A stretch of 64,000 nt of DNA from Mycobacterium sp. MS1601 (GCF_001984215.1 NZ_CP019420.1:682001-746000); one strand, 5' to 3'. Positions 17,671 through 28,320 are shown, counted from the stretch's first letter. Translations and numbers: made by a program. Notes: generated from the letters alone by a model not told the origin.

Positions 17671-18500
17671 TGTCCATGTTCTCCTCTCGGCGCAGCCGAG
17701 ACGGTGACGCCGTGGTGACCGGAGCCGGGAGCGGCATCGGTGCCGCCTTCGCCATCGAACTCGCCAACCGTGGAAACCGGGTTATCTGCAGCGACATCGA
17801 CGAAGTGGCCGCACAGCACACCACCCAGGCCATCTGCGACCAGGGCGGCTCGGCCCGGGCAATCCGCTGTGATGTCACCGAACTGGACGACGTGCACCAC
17901 CTCGCCACCCAAGCGCAGTCCTGGTTCGGCGGCGCGCCCACCCTGATGATCAACAATGCCGGCGTCGGAGCAGGCGGCCAACCCGTGGGAGACATCCCGA
18001 TCGAAGACTGGCAGTGGACGCTCGGGGTGAACCTGTGGGGCCCCATCCACGGATGCCATGTGTTCACCCCCATCCTGCGTGACGCAGGCGGCCCCCGCGG
18101 GATCATCAACGTCGCCTCGGCCGCGTCGTTCGGCGCGGCACCGGGCATGGCCGCCTACAACGTCAGCAAGGCGGCGGTGCTCTCACTGTCGGAGACCATG
18201 GCCGCCGAATTGTCCGGCACCGGCGTGGATGTCACGGTACTGTGTCCGACCTTCGTCAAGACCAACATCGTCGCAGCCGGCCGCATCACGCCCAACTCGA
18301 CGCAACTGGCCGATCGCCTGATGCGCTGGACCGGGTTCAGCGCAGCACGGGTGGCCCGTATGTGCCTGGACACCCATGACCGCGGAGGCCTGTACTGCAT
18401 GCCGCAACCCGATGCCTGGATCGGATGGAACGTCAAACGTCTTGCCCCTGCCACCTACACCCGTGCCGTCGGCCTGGCCGCACGTCTGGCCAACCAGTAA
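17670..18500 (+). CDS. Short-chain dehydrogenase/reductase
   Basis: A 276-residue classical SDR: TGAGSGIG for cofactor binding, MINNAGVGAGG (NAG motif), NVASAASFG with the catalytic Ser, and YNVSK as YxxxK. The acidic residue at the end of beta-2 (CSDID) favours NAD(H). It starts on the last base of the esterase gene and ends 11 bases before the ferritin-like gene, so it is an internal operon member. It probably interconverts the alcohol and ketone that the neighbouring monooxygenase and esterase handle. Confidence 0.9.
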   Translation: MSMFSSRRSRDGDAVVTGAGSGIGAAFAIELANRGNRVICSDIDEVAAQHTTQAICDQGGSARAIRCDVTELDDVHHLATQAQSWFGGAPTLMINNAGVGAGGQPVGDIPIEDWQWTLGVNLWGPIHGCHVFTPILRDAGGPRGIINVASAASFGAAPGMAAYNVSKAAVLSLSETMAAELSGTGVDVTVLCPTFVKTNIVAAGRITPNSTQLADRLMRWTGFSAARVARMCLDTHDRGGLYCMPQPDAWIGWNVKRLAPATYTRAVGLAARLANQ

Positions 18501-18511
18501 GGAGAGTCCCC

Positions 18512-19426
18512 ATGGACATGGATATGATGCTCGCCAAGATCAAGGACAGGCAGTGGGCGCTGGCCGACATCGACTGGAACGCACCGGGTGCCGAGCTGAT
18601 CACCGACGAGCAGCGCCCCAAGCTCAAGGCCTTCATGGCCGATCTGTGCTGGATCGAGAACATCGGGGCGCGCGGCTTTGCCGCACTGGCCAAGAAGGCG
18701 CCCACCCCCACCATCGCCGAGATCTACCGCTACTTCCACGCCGAGGAGCAACGGCACGCCAATGCCGAACTGGCACTGATGAAACGCTGGGGCATGCTCG
18801 ACGACGGCGAGATGCCCGAGCCGAACGTGAACATCCGACTGGCCATCGAATGGCTGGACCGCTACGCCGACGGGATGTCACTGTCCATACTGGGCACCGT
18901 CATCCCGATGCTGGAGGTGGCCCTGGACGGCGCGCTGTTGAAGTTCCTCCTCGACGAAGTGGACGATCCGGTGTGCCATCAGGTGTTCGAGAAGATCAAC
19001 AACGACGAATCCCGGCACATCGCCGTCGATTTCGAGGTGCTGAACATGATCGGCTTCGCGGACGCGCGCAAGCTCGCCATCGAGTTCGTCGGCACCGTGG
19101 CCACCCCCAGCCTGATCATCGGGGCGCTGATGTATGTGCCGCTGCTCAACCGGATCCGCAACGAGATCATCGGCATGGGCATGGAGCCGGATATGCTCTA
19201 CAACGCCGTCAAACGGTTCAAGAAACTCGGCGAGCGTGGGGAACACACCTGGCGGGTGCCGACCTATCAGATCCTCAAACTGCACTCGCGCGCCGTGGTG
19301 AACCCGCGCAACCCCTACCACTTGCTGGCCAATTCCATGGTGTGGCTGTCCGACCGGTATCCACGGCCCCTGCTGCGTCCCATTCCCAGCTGGTTCAAAG
19401 AACTCACCCACGAACCGGCGGCATGA
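18512..19426 (+). CDS. Ferritin-like di-iron carboxylate protein
   Basis: A 304-residue mostly helical protein with a complete carboxylate-bridged di-iron ligand set: Glu49 (WIENIG), Glu79-x2-His82 (AEEQRHAN), Glu135 (IPMLEVALDG) and Glu166-x2-His169 (NDESRHIA). This is the pattern of ferritin-like oxygenases and desaturases. A later hydrophobic helix (LIIGALMYVPLL) could contact membrane or lipid. The ATG at 18512 follows GGAGAG. The stop overlaps the monooxygenase start by four bases. I cannot name the reaction; the set of ligands argues for O2 activation, probably on a lipid or steroid-like substrate. Confidence 0.82.
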   Translation: MDMDMMLAKIKDRQWALADIDWNAPGAELITDEQRPKLKAFMADLCWIENIGARGFAALAKKAPTPTIAEIYRYFHAEEQRHANAELALMKRWGMLDDGEMPEPNVNIRLAIEWLDRYADGMSLSILGTVIPMLEVALDGALLKFLLDEVDDPVCHQVFEKINNDESRHIAVDFEVLNMIGFADARKLAIEFVGTVATPSLIIGALMYVPLLNRIRNEIIGMGMEPDMLYNAVKRFKKLGERGEHTWRVPTYQILKLHSRAVVNPRNPYHLLANSMVWLSDRYPRPLLRPIPSWFKELTHEPAA

Positions 19427-20931
19427 CCGTGGCACGCACCCCGATTCACGACACCCTGATCGTCGGCGCTGGATTCACCGGTATCGGCGCGGCCATCAAA
19501 CTCCGTCAGGCCGGCGTCGATGACTTCGTGATCCTGGAGCGAAGCGACCGGGTGGGCGGCACCTGGCGCGACAACACCTACCCCGGCGCTGCCTGTGACA
19601 TCCCGTCGCTGTTGTACTCGTTCTCGTTCGCACCCAACCCGAACTGGTCACGCTCCTACTCCCCCGCCGACGAGATCCGCACCCACATCGAGGACATGGT
19701 GGCGACCCATCGGCTCACCGATCACATCCGGTTCGGCACCGAACTCACCGGACTGTCCTTCGATGACGCCTCCGGCACCTGGACCGCACACACACAGCGT
19801 CGCAACATCTTCCGCGCCCGAACCGTCATCCTGGCCGCCGGCCCGCTGCCCGATCACAAACTGCCCGACATCCGCGGCCGTGACACCTATCAGGGCACCG
19901 TGATCCACAGCGCGAACTGGGATCACGACTACGACTTCACCGGCAAGCGTGTCGCCGTCGTCGGCACCGGCGCCAGCGCTGTTCAGATCGTGCCCGAACT
20001 GGTCAAACAGGCCGGGTTCGTCAAGGTGTTCCAGCGCACCCCGGGCTGGGTGCTGCCCCGCCTCGACATCGACACCCCGCCCCTGGCCCGGCAGCTGTTC
20101 ACCAGAGTTCCTGCCGCCCAACGACTTGCACGTCAAGCGCTGTACTGGGGTCACGAGGTCAGCGCTACCGCGCTGGTCTGGGACACTCCGCTGACGTCGC
20201 TGGTGGCGCGGCTGGGCAAGCTCCACCTGCGCGCGACCGTCAAGGACCCGTGGCTGCGCCGCCAGCTGACCCCTGACTTCCGCCCCGGATGCAAGCGGAT
20301 GCTGATGTCCAGCGACTACTACCCCGCGTTGCAGAAAGACAACTGCAAACTCATCGACTGGCCCATCGCCACCATGAGCCCGGTGGGTATCCGCACCAGC
20401 GACGGAGTGGAGCACCACCTGGACTGCATTGTCTTCGCCACCGGATACGACGTGCACCTCACCGGCCCCCCGTTCCCGGTCCGGGGACTCGGAGGGCGGC
20501 TGCTGGCTGACGAATGGTCAGGCGGCGCACAGGCATACAAGAGTGTGAACACTCACGGTTATCCCAACCTGTTCATCATGACCGGCCCCAATTCCGGGCC
20601 GGGCCACAACTCTCTGCTGGTGTACGTCGAGGGCCAACTCGACTACGCCATGTCGGGCATCACCACCATTCTCGGTGACGACCTGGCCTACCTCGATGTC
20701 CGCAAGGAGGTTCAGCAGCGCTACAACGCCGCACTGCAGAAGCGCCTGACCAGGACAACTTGGATGTCGGGCTGCAGCAGCTGGTACCTGACAGCCGACG
20801 GTTTCAACGCGTCGATGTACCCGGGCTTCGCCACCCAGTATCTTCGACAGATGCACGAATTCCGGCGAAGCGACTACACCGCGGTGAGCAGGACGGCGTC
20901 CGTGCGCGTCCTAGCGCACTCTTCCGCCTGA
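19423..20931 (+). CDS. FAD-dependent Baeyer-Villiger-type monooxygenase
   Basis: A 502-residue flavoprotein with two Rossmann motifs, GAGFTGIG near the N-terminus and GTGASA after the fingerprint. The fingerprint YQGTVIHSANWD fits [F/Y]xGxxxHxxxW[P/D] of type I BVMOs and EthA/MymA-like enzymes. It converts a ketone into an ester or lactone with NADPH and O2. ATGA overlap with the di-iron gene and a one-base gap to the MerR gene put it in one operon. The esterase two genes upstream could hydrolyse its product. Confidence 0.92.
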   Translation: MTVARTPIHDTLIVGAGFTGIGAAIKLRQAGVDDFVILERSDRVGGTWRDNTYPGAACDIPSLLYSFSFAPNPNWSRSYSPADEIRTHIEDMVATHRLTDHIRFGTELTGLSFDDASGTWTAHTQRRNIFRARTVILAAGPLPDHKLPDIRGRDTYQGTVIHSANWDHDYDFTGKRVAVVGTGASAVQIVPELVKQAGFVKVFQRTPGWVLPRLDIDTPPLARQLFTRVPAAQRLARQALYWGHEVSATALVWDTPLTSLVARLGKLHLRATVKDPWLRRQLTPDFRPGCKRMLMSSDYYPALQKDNCKLIDWPIATMSPVGIRTSDGVEHHLDCIVFATGYDVHLTGPPFPVRGLGGRLLADEWSGGAQAYKSVNTHGYPNLFIMTGPNSGPGHNSLLVYVEGQLDYAMSGITTILGDDLAYLDVRKEVQQRYNAALQKRLTRTTWMSGCSSWYLTADGFNASMYPGFATQYLRQMHEFRRSDYTAVSRTASVRVLAHSSA

Positions 20932-20932
20932 G

Positions 20933-21829
20933 ATGTCCACCAAACCACCCAGCGGTCCCGTCGGCGCCATCCTGCACAGCCTGCGTCGGGCGCCCCGGCG
21001 TTTGGGCAGGCAGTCACGCGAGGTCGTCGAGAACGCGGTGTCTCAACTTTTCGACGCGGTGGTGCGGGCTCCGCACGGCGACACCGCGGGCTCGGGTGAG
21101 TACCGGATCGAGGAACTGGCCCGGCTGGCCAACACCGCCACCCGCAATGTCCGGGTGTACCGCGACCGCGGGCTGCTGCACCCGCCGCTGCGGGTGGGCC
21201 GCATCGCGCTGTACAACGACACCCACCTGACCCGGCTGCGGCTGATCACCTCGATGCTGGACCGGGGCTACAACCTGGCCCACGTCGACGAGATGCTCAG
21301 CGCCTGGGAACAGGGCAAGGATCTAGGTGCGGTGCTGGGTCTGGAGTCGGCGATCGTGGGGACCTGGGCGGCGGAGAAACCCAAGACCGTCTCGCGGGCG
21401 CAGGCCCGGCAACTGGTCGACGACGACGGGGCCTTCGACCGGCTGATCAGTGCGGGCCTGATCCGGGACAACGGCGATGACGTCACCGTGGTGCGGCCCG
21501 CCCTGATCGATGCGTTCAACGAGATCCGCGGATACGGAATCACTTTCGACCGGCTGATCGACATCCACGAGCAGGTGCTGCCACACATCTGCGAGATCAG
21601 CCGGATCCTGGTACAGGCCGGAGCCGAGCATGTCCTGGACAAGATCAAACCCGGCGAATCACTGCCCGATGAGACCGAAGTGGCCGAGTTGATCACCATG
21701 CTGGTGCGGTTCCGCACCCAGGCGGTGGCCTCGGTGACCGCCACCCTGGCGCACTCCATCGAGACCACCATCGAATCGCTGGTCAGTCAGCTGCTCTCGG
21801 AGTTCGTCGAGAAGACTCCGCCGGAGTGA
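20933..21829 (+). CDS. MerR-family transcriptional regulator
   Basis: A 298-residue regulator. After a basic N-terminal extension of about 55 residues comes the MerR winged helix (YRIEELARLANTATRNVRVY, RDRGLLHPPLRVGRIALYND) and dimerisation helix (MLDRGYNLAHVDEMLSAWEQ). A long C-terminal helical domain may sense a ligand. There are no metal-binding cysteines, so it is not a metal sensor. It is the last gene of the operon, a single base after the monooxygenase, and probably controls it. Confidence 0.88.
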   Translation: MSTKPPSGPVGAILHSLRRAPRRLGRQSREVVENAVSQLFDAVVRAPHGDTAGSGEYRIEELARLANTATRNVRVYRDRGLLHPPLRVGRIALYNDTHLTRLRLITSMLDRGYNLAHVDEMLSAWEQGKDLGAVLGLESAIVGTWAAEKPKTVSRAQARQLVDDDGAFDRLISAGLIRDNGDDVTVVRPALIDAFNEIRGYGITFDRLIDIHEQVLPHICEISRILVQAGAEHVLDKIKPGESLPDETEVAELITMLVRFRTQAVASVTATLAHSIETTIESLVSQLLSEFVEKTPPE

Positions 21830-21834
21830 ACTGG

Positions 21835-23397
21835 CTACTCCCACTCGATGGTGCCGGGCGGCTTGCTCGTGATGTCGAGCACCACGCGGTTGACCTCGGG
21901 TACTTCGTTGGTGATGCGGGTCGAGATCCGTTCCAGCACTTCGTAGGGAACCCGCGTCCAGTCCGCGGTCATGGCATCCTCGCTGGACACCGGGCGCAGC
22001 ACGATCGGGTGACCGTAGGTGCGCCCGTCGCCCTGCACACCCACCGAGCGGACATCGGCCAGCAGCACCACCGGGCACTGCCAGATCTGGGCGTCCTGCC
22101 CCGCCAACGTCAGCTCCTCGCGGGCGATGGCGTCGGCCCGCCGCAAGGTGTCCAGCCGCGCCGCGGTGACCTCGCCGACAATGCGGATACCGAGACCCGG
22201 CCCTGGGAAGGGTTGGCGCCCAACGATTTCCTCAGGCAGTCCGAGTTCGCGACCCACCGCACGGACCTCGTCCTTGAACAGCAGCCGCAGCGGCTCGACC
22301 AACTTGAACTTCAGGTCGTCGGGCAGGCCGCCGACATTGTGGTGGCTCTTGATGTTCGCGGTGCCCGCGCCGCCGCCGGACTCCACCACGTCGGGGTACA
22401 GCGTCCCCTGCACCAGGAAGTCGACCTCGTCGCCGCCGTCCTCGACAATCCCGCGGACCGCGCCCTCGAAGGCCCGGATGAACTCGCGGCCGATGATCTT
22501 GCGCTTGCCCTCGGGGTTGGTGACCCCGGAGAGCTTCTCCAAGAAAGTGGCCTCGGCATCGACGGTCACCAGCTTGGCACCGGTAGACGCCACGAAATCG
22601 CGCTGCACCTGATCACGCTCCCCGGCGCGCAACAGACCGTGGTCGACAAAAACACAGGTCAGGCGATCGCCGATGGCACGCTGCACCAGCGCGGCGGCCA
22701 CCGCTGAATCCACTCCGCCGGACAGCCCGCAAATGGCCCGGCCGTCGCCGACCTGGGCGCGCACCTGCTCGATCAGCGTCTCGGCGATGTTGGCCGCGGT
22801 CCACTTGGCACCGATGCCGGCGAACTCATGCAGGAACCGGCTGAGCACCTGCTGGCCGTGCGGGGAGTGCATCACCTCGGGGTGGTACTGCACCCCGGCC
22901 AGCCTGCGTGCCCGGTTCTCGAACGCGGCCACCGGCGCACCGGAACTCCTGGCCACCACATCGAAGCCCTCCGGCGCCTCGGTCACCGCGTCACCGTGGC
23001 TCATCCACACCGGCTGACTCTCGGGCAGACCCGAATGCAGTTCACCGCCAACAACTTTGAGATCGGTGCGGCCGTATTCACTGGTGCCGGTGTGGGCCAC
23101 CGTGCCGCCGAGCGCCTGCGCCATGGCCTGGAAGCCGTAACAGATGCCGAACACCGGCACATCGAGATCGAACACCGCGGGATCGAGTTGCGGCGCGCCC
23201 TCGGCGTACACGCTGGCCGGTCCACCCGACAAGACGATGGCCTGCGGATCCTTGGTCTTGATCTCCTCGACCGTGGCGGTGTGCGGGACCACCTCGGAGA
23301 ACACCCGCGCCTCGCGGACGCGACGCGCGATCAGCTGCGCGTACTGCGCGCCGAAGTCGATGACCAGCACAGGGCGTGGGGAGGTGTGATCTGCCAC
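21835..23397 (-). CDS. guaA: GMP synthase (glutamine-hydrolysing)
   Basis: A 520-residue enzyme converting XMP to GMP. The class I glutamine amidotransferase domain carries Cys86 (GICYGFQ), His172 and Glu174 (YHPEV). The ATP-pyrophosphatase P-loop SGGVDS is at residues 226-231. The C-terminal dimerisation domain ends [10 protein letters not shown]. The start is GTG at 23397. It converges on the MerR gene with five bases between. Confidence 0.98.
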   Translation of the reverse strand: MADHTSPRPVLVIDFGAQYAQLIARRVREARVFSEVVPHTATVEEIKTKDPQAIVLSGGPASVYAEGAPQLDPAVFDLDVPVFGICYGFQAMAQALGGTVAHTGTSEYGRTDLKVVGGELHSGLPESQPVWMSHGDAVTEAPEGFDVVARSSGAPVAAFENRARRLAGVQYHPEVMHSPHGQQVLSRFLHEFAGIGAKWTAANIAETLIEQVRAQVGDGRAICGLSGGVDSAVAAALVQRAIGDRLTCVFVDHGLLRAGERDQVQRDFVASTGAKLVTVDAEATFLEKLSGVTNPEGKRKIIGREFIRAFEGAVRGIVEDGGDEVDFLVQGTLYPDVVESGGGAGTANIKSHHNVGGLPDDLKFKLVEPLRLLFKDEVRAVGRELGLPEEIVGRQPFPGPGLGIRIVGEVTAARLDTLRRADAIAREELTLAGQDAQIWQCPVVLLADVRSVGVQGDGRTYGHPIVLRPVSSEDAMTADWTRVPYEVLERISTRITNEVPEVNRVVLDITSKPPGTIEWE

Positions 23398-23460
23398 CGC
23401 GCCAGTCTAGTCGGGCGGCGGGACACATGGTCGGAGCCCCGATTGGGTAAGGATGTAGCT

Positions 23461-24201
23461 ATGGCGGGACTCCCAGAGCACATACACGCGTGTCTGTTCG
23501 ATCTCGACGGTGTGCTCACCGACACCGCCAGTGTGCACAACAAGGCGTGGACGGCCATGTTCGACGACTTCCTGCACCGGCGCTACGGTGACGGGTACAC
23601 CCCCTTCGATCCGGTGGCGGACTACCGCCAGTACATCGACGGCCGCAAACGCGAAGACGGGGTACGCAGCTTCCTGGCCAGCCGCGGCATCACCCTGCCC
23701 GACGGTCAGCTGTCCGACAGTGCCGACACCGAGACCGTCTATGGGCTGGGCAACCGCAAGAACGCACTGTTCGAGAAGACCATGCACACCGACGGGGTGA
23801 CGGTGTTCGAGGGATCCGAACGCTACCTGCAGGCGGTGCGGGAGGCCGGGAAAGCGATAGCGGTGGTCTCGTCGAGCGCCAACACCCGGGAGGTATTGGA
23901 TCTGACCGGGTTGGCGCGCTACGTCGACGTCCGCGTCGACGGGGTGACCATGCGCGAGGAGGGCATCCCCGGTAAACCGGCGCCGGATTCCTTCCTGCGC
24001 GCGGCCCAACTGCTGGACACCCCGCCGGAGGCCGCAGTGGTCTACGAGGACGCGCTCGCCGGGGTCGAAGCCGGCCGCGCCGGCGGCTTCGGGCTGGTGA
24101 TCGGCATCGACCGGCATCACCAGGGCGAGGCGCTCCGCGAACACGGCGCCGACGTCGTCGTCGCCGATCTGGCCGAACTGATGGAGACACCCACCTCGTG
24201 A
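23461..24201 (+). CDS. HAD-superfamily beta-phosphoglucomutase-like protein
   Basis: A 246-residue HAD enzyme of the beta-phosphoglucomutase subfamily. The catalytic DLDGVLTD carries Asp14 (phosphorylated) and Asp16, a helical cap includes KNALFEKTM, motif II is VVSSSAN, the Lys is in [10 protein letters not shown], and the acidic motif is [13 protein letters not shown]. It corresponds to Rv3400. It is coupled by a four-base GTGA overlap to a GH65 enzyme, the usual partner, which releases beta-glucose 1-phosphate for conversion to glucose 6-phosphate. Confidence 0.92.
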   Translation: MAGLPEHIHACLFDLDGVLTDTASVHNKAWTAMFDDFLHRRYGDGYTPFDPVADYRQYIDGRKREDGVRSFLASRGITLPDGQLSDSADTETVYGLGNRKNALFEKTMHTDGVTVFEGSERYLQAVREAGKAIAVVSSSANTREVLDLTGLARYVDVRVDGVTMREEGIPGKPAPDSFLRAAQLLDTPPEAAVVYEDALAGVEAGRAGGFGLVIGIDRHHQGEALREHGADVVVADLAELMETPTS

Positions 24202-26555
24202 TCAGCCCGGAGATCTTCCCCGTCGAGCCATGGTGTGTCCGGGAAACCCGGTTGGACTTCGAACTGCTCGACGAAGCCGAATCCCTGTTCGCGCTGTCCA
24301 ACGGTCACCTCGGCCTGCGTGGGAACCTCGACGAAGGCGAGCCGAGCGGGCTGCCGGGCACGTATCTGAACGGATTCTTCGAGACCCGACCCCTGCCTTA
24401 CGCCGAAGCGGGATACGGCTATCCCGAAGCGGGCCAGACACTGGTCAACGTCACCAACGGCAAGCTGTTCCGCCTGCTCGTCGACGACGAGCCGTTCGAC
24501 CTTCGCTACGGCGAATTGCTGTCCCACGAGCGGGTGCTGGACCTGCGGGCGGGCACGCTGACGCGCGATGCACACTGGTGTTCGCCGGCGGGCAAGCAGA
24601 TCAAGGTGCATTCCACCCGACTGGTGTCGCTGGTGCACCGCGGTGTCGCAGCGATCGAGTACATCGTGGAAGCGGTGGACGAATTCACCCGCGTCACAGT
24701 GCAATCTGAACTCGTCACCAACGAGGACCAGCCCGAGACCGAAGATGATCCGCGGGTATCGGCGGCCCTGAAGGATCCGTTGCAGGCGATACATCACGAG
24801 CACACCGAGTACTCGGCGCTGCTGGTGCACCAGACCCGCGGCAGCGAGCTGATGATGGCAGCGGCGATGGATCACGAGATCGACGTGCCGGGGCGGGTGC
24901 AGACCACCACCGACTCGCATGACGATCTGGCCCGCACCACCGTTATCTGCGGACTGCGCCCGGGGCAGAAGCTGCGCATCGTCAAGTATCTGGCCTACGG
25001 CTGGTCGAGCCTGCGGTCGCGGCCGGCCCTGCGCGACCAGGCGGCCGCGGCCATCGCCGGCGCCCGGTACTCCGGCTGGCAGGGTCTGATCGATGCACAA
25101 CGGGCGTTTCTGGACGAGTTCTGGGACGGCGCCGATGTCGAGGTCGAAGGCGACGCCGACATCCAGCAGGCGGTCCGGTTCGGCTTGTTCCACGTCCTGC
25201 AGGCCAGCATCCGCGCCGAGCGCCGCGCCATCCCCGGCAAGGGCCTGACCGGCAACGGTTACGACGGGCACGCCTTCTGGGACACCGAAGGCTTTGTGCT
25301 GCCGGTGCTGACCTACACCATGCCGACTGCCGCCGCTGACGCATTGCGCTGGCGGGAAAGCACTCTCGATCTGGCCAAGGACCGGGCGAAGACGCTGAAC
25401 CTCAAAGGGGCGGCCTTCCCCTGGCGCACCATCCGGGGTGAGGAGTGCTCGGCGTACTGGCCGGCCGGCACCGCGGCCTGGCACGTGAACGCCGACATCG
25501 CGATGGCCTTCGAGCGCTACCGGTGGGTGACCGGCGACGACTCACTGGAACGCAGCTGCGGGCTGAAGGTCCTGGTGGAGACGGCCCGGTTGTGGATGTC
25601 GTTGGGGCACCACGACCGCCACGGTGTCTGGCACCTCGACGGGGTGACCGGGCCCGACGAGTACACCGCGGTGGTGCGCGACAACGTGTTCACCAATCTG
25701 ATGGCCGCGGGCAATCTGCGCTCGGCCGCGCAGGCCTGCCTGCGCCATCCCGACGCCGCGCACGACCTCGGGGTGTCCACCGAGGAGACCTCGGCGTGGC
25801 GAGATGCCGCCGCCGCCGCTCACATCCCGTTCGACGAGGAACTCGGTGTGCATCAGCAGCACGACGGCTTCACGACGTTGCGGGAGTGGGACTTCGACGC
25901 CAACACCGAGTACCCGCTGCTGCTCAACGAGGCGTATGTACGGCTGTACCCGTCGCAGGTGGTCAAGCAGGCGGATCTGGTGCTGGCCATGCAGTGGCAG
26001 AGCCACGCCTTCACCGACGAACAGAAGGCCCACAACGTCGACTACTACGAACGGCGCACCACCCGCGACTCGTCGCTGTCAGCCTGTACCCAGGCGGTGA
26101 TGTGCGCCGATGTCGGCCACCTGGAGCTGGCCCACGACTACACCTACGAGGCGGCGCTGATCGATCTGCGCAACCTGCACAAGAACACCCGCAACGGCCT
26201 GCACATGGCCTCACTGGCCGGTGCGTGGACGGCGCTGGTGGCCGGGTTCGGGGGTCTGCGCGACGACGAGGGCATCCTCGTGCTCGACCCCCATCTACCC
26301 GACGGCATCTCCCGGCTGCGATTCCGCTTGGCGTGGCGCAACTTCCGGCTGACCGTCGACGTCGTACACGACACCGTCACCTACACGCTGCGCGACGGAC
26401 CGCATGCCGAGCTCACCATCCGCCACGCCGGCGAGGAGGTCACGCTCACGACCGACGAGCCCACCACGTTGACGGTCTATCGCCGCCAGCCCCTGTTGCC
26501 GACCCCGAAGCAACCGCCCGGTTGCGAGCCGGTGCACCGGCGCCGCAGCACCTGA
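24198..26555 (+). CDS. Glycoside hydrolase family 65 phosphorylase/hydrolase
   Basis: A 785-residue GH65 enzyme corresponding to Rv3401. The general acid Glu488 lies in [15 protein letters not shown]. Other landmarks are the N-terminal [17 protein letters not shown], the (alpha/alpha)6-barrel segment [18 protein letters not shown], and the C-terminal jelly-roll. Family members phosphorolyse alpha-linked disaccharides such as maltose, trehalose or kojibiose. Pairing with a beta-phosphoglucomutase supports a phosphorylase. The start is GTG at 24198, overlapping the previous stop. The exact disaccharide cannot be read from the sequence. Confidence 0.92.
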   Translation: MISPEIFPVEPWCVRETRLDFELLDEAESLFALSNGHLGLRGNLDEGEPSGLPGTYLNGFFETRPLPYAEAGYGYPEAGQTLVNVTNGKLFRLLVDDEPFDLRYGELLSHERVLDLRAGTLTRDAHWCSPAGKQIKVHSTRLVSLVHRGVAAIEYIVEAVDEFTRVTVQSELVTNEDQPETEDDPRVSAALKDPLQAIHHEHTEYSALLVHQTRGSELMMAAAMDHEIDVPGRVQTTTDSHDDLARTTVICGLRPGQKLRIVKYLAYGWSSLRSRPALRDQAAAAIAGARYSGWQGLIDAQRAFLDEFWDGADVEVEGDADIQQAVRFGLFHVLQASIRAERRAIPGKGLTGNGYDGHAFWDTEGFVLPVLTYTMPTAAADALRWRESTLDLAKDRAKTLNLKGAAFPWRTIRGEECSAYWPAGTAAWHVNADIAMAFERYRWVTGDDSLERSCGLKVLVETARLWMSLGHHDRHGVWHLDGVTGPDEYTAVVRDNVFTNLMAAGNLRSAAQACLRHPDAAHDLGVSTEETSAWRDAAAAAHIPFDEELGVHQQHDGFTTLREWDFDANTEYPLLLNEAYVRLYPSQVVKQADLVLAMQWQSHAFTDEQKAHNVDYYERRTTRDSSLSACTQAVMCADVGHLELAHDYTYEAALIDLRNLHKNTRNGLHMASLAGAWTALVAGFGGLRDDEGILVLDPHLPDGISRLRFRLAWRNFRLTVDVVHDTVTYTLRDGPHAELTIRHAGEEVTLTTDEPTTLTVYRRQPLLPTPKQPPGCEPVHRRRST

Positions 26556-26558
26556 CCG

Positions 26559-28295
26559 TCAGCGAGCGGTGTTCACCGGCTCGATCGGCAACTGCCGCAG
26601 CGCCGCAGGCGCATCGTGGGGCACGACTGGGTTGCGGGGCGCGATGGGTGCCAGCCGGCGGTAGGGTTGCCCCTGCGCGGGCCGCAGATCCTCTTCACCC
26701 TTGTTCGGCCACAGCGCCGCGGCGCGTTCTGCTTGCGCGGTGATCGACAGCGACGGGTTGACCCCGAGGTTGGCCGAGATGGCCGCGCCATCGGTGACAT
26801 ACAGCGTCGGGTAGTTGTACACCCGATGGTAGGGGTCGATCACGCCACCCTCGGGGCTGTCGGAAATGGCTGCGCCACCGAGGAAATGGGCGGTCAGCGG
26901 GATGTTGAACATCTCCCCCCAGGTGCCGCCCGCGACACCGTCGATCTTCTTGGCGATGCGTCGGGTGACCTCGTTGCCCACCGGGATCCAGGTCGGGTTC
27001 GGCTCGCCGTGGCCCTGCTTGCTGGTCAGCCGGCGGGTGCCCCACTTGGTGCGCTTGGTGAAGGTGGTGATCGAGTTGTCGAGGTGCTGCATCACCAGGG
27101 CTATCATGGTGCGCTCGCTCCAGCGCCGGGCATTGAGCAGCCGCAGGGTCCCACGGGGATCCTGAGACGCATTGTGCAGCAGCTGCTTCCACCGCGGTAC
27201 GTCGGTGCCGTCCGGGCCGTTGCCGTCGGTCATCAGGGTCTGCAACAGACCCATGGCGTTGGACCCCTTGCCGTAGCGGCAGGGTTCGATGTGGGTGTCG
27301 GCGGTGGGGTGGATCGACGACGTGATGGCGACCCCGTGGGTGAGATCCAGGTCGTCGGAGACGCGCAGCCGGCCGGCACCCACGATGGACTCGGAGTTGG
27401 TGCGGGTGAGCACGCCGAGTTTGTCGGACAGCTGGGGCAAGGTGTTGGTGTCCCGCATCTTGAACAGCAGCTTCTGCGTTCCGAACGTGCCGGCCGCCAG
27501 CACCACGTGTTCGGCGGTGAAGGTGCGCTTGTGTCGCCGCACCTTGCGGCCGGTGCGCACGGTAGCCACCTCCCACAGGCCGTCACCGCGTTGGCGCAGG
27601 CTGGTGACGGTGGTCATCGGATGCACCTGTGCGCCTGCGGTTTCGGCCAGGCCGAGGTAGTTCTTGACCAGCGTGTTCTTGGCGCCGAACCGGCAACCTG
27701 TCATGCAGGAGCCGCACTCGATGCAGCCGGTGCGCTGCGGGCCCACCCCGCCGAAGTACGGGTCGGGCACGCGCTTGCCCGGGGTCTGGGTGCCGTCCGG
27801 GCCGAAGAACACCCCGACCGGGGTGGGCACGAAGGTGTCCCCCACGCCCATGTCGTCGGCGACTTCCTTCATGATGCGGTCGGCATCGGTGAAGGTCGGG
27901 TTGGTCACCACGCCAAGCGTCCGCTGCGCCTGGTCGTAGTGCGGCATCAGCTCCGAACGCCAGTCGGTGATGTCGCGCCACTGCGGGTCGTTGAAGAACG
28001 GGTCCGGCGGGACGTAGAGCGTGTTGGCGTAGTTCAGCGATCCACCGCCCACCCCGGCGCCCGCCAGGATCAACACGTCACGCAGCAGGTGAATGCGCTG
28101 GATGCCGTAGCAGCCGAATTGGGGGGCCCACAGGAATTTGCGCAGATCCCAGGAGGTCTTCGCGAACTCCTCGTCGGCGAAGCGTCGACCGGCCTCCAGC
28201 ACGCCGACCCGATACCCCTTCTCCGTCAGCCTCAGCGCCGTGACGCTGCCGCCGAACCCCGACCCGATGACCAGCACGTCGTAATCAGGAGACAT
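26559..28295 (-). CDS. choD: ChoD, GMC-family FAD oxidoreductase (cholesterol-oxidase-like)
   Basis: A 578-residue protein, the same length as Rv3409c, with near-continuous similarity in the parts I recall. The FAD motif GSGFGG is at residues 11-16, GAGVGGGSLNYAN follows, and a cysteine-rich GCIECGSCMTGCRFGAKN segment is typical of this mycobacterial subgroup and could bind a metal. The C-terminal VTDGAAISANLGVNPSLSIT closes the flavin site. Steroid dehydrogenase or oxidase activity is the usual annotation, but genuine cholesterol oxidase activity of ChoD is disputed. The ATG at 28295 is preferred over one eleven codons upstream. Confidence 0.93.
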   Translation of the reverse strand: MSPDYDVLVIGSGFGGSVTALRLTEKGYRVGVLEAGRRFADEEFAKTSWDLRKFLWAPQFGCYGIQRIHLLRDVLILAGAGVGGGSLNYANTLYVPPDPFFNDPQWRDITDWRSELMPHYDQAQRTLGVVTNPTFTDADRIMKEVADDMGVGDTFVPTPVGVFFGPDGTQTPGKRVPDPYFGGVGPQRTGCIECGSCMTGCRFGAKNTLVKNYLGLAETAGAQVHPMTTVTSLRQRGDGLWEVATVRTGRKVRRHKRTFTAEHVVLAAGTFGTQKLLFKMRDTNTLPQLSDKLGVLTRTNSESIVGAGRLRVSDDLDLTHGVAITSSIHPTADTHIEPCRYGKGSNAMGLLQTLMTDGNGPDGTDVPRWKQLLHNASQDPRGTLRLLNARRWSERTMIALVMQHLDNSITTFTKRTKWGTRRLTSKQGHGEPNPTWIPVGNEVTRRIAKKIDGVAGGTWGEMFNIPLTAHFLGGAAISDSPEGGVIDPYHRVYNYPTLYVTDGAAISANLGVNPSLSITAQAERAAALWPNKGEEDLRPAQGQPYRRLAPIAPRNPVVPHDAPAALRQLPIEPVNTAR

Positions 28296-28320
28296 AGGAC
28301 ACAGTATGAACTTACTGACC

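Noticed and set aside
16714..21829. Identification as the virS-mymA operon itself
   Set aside because: The gene types overlap, but the regulator is MerR-like, a di-iron gene is present, there is no fadD or adh gene, and the locus is different.
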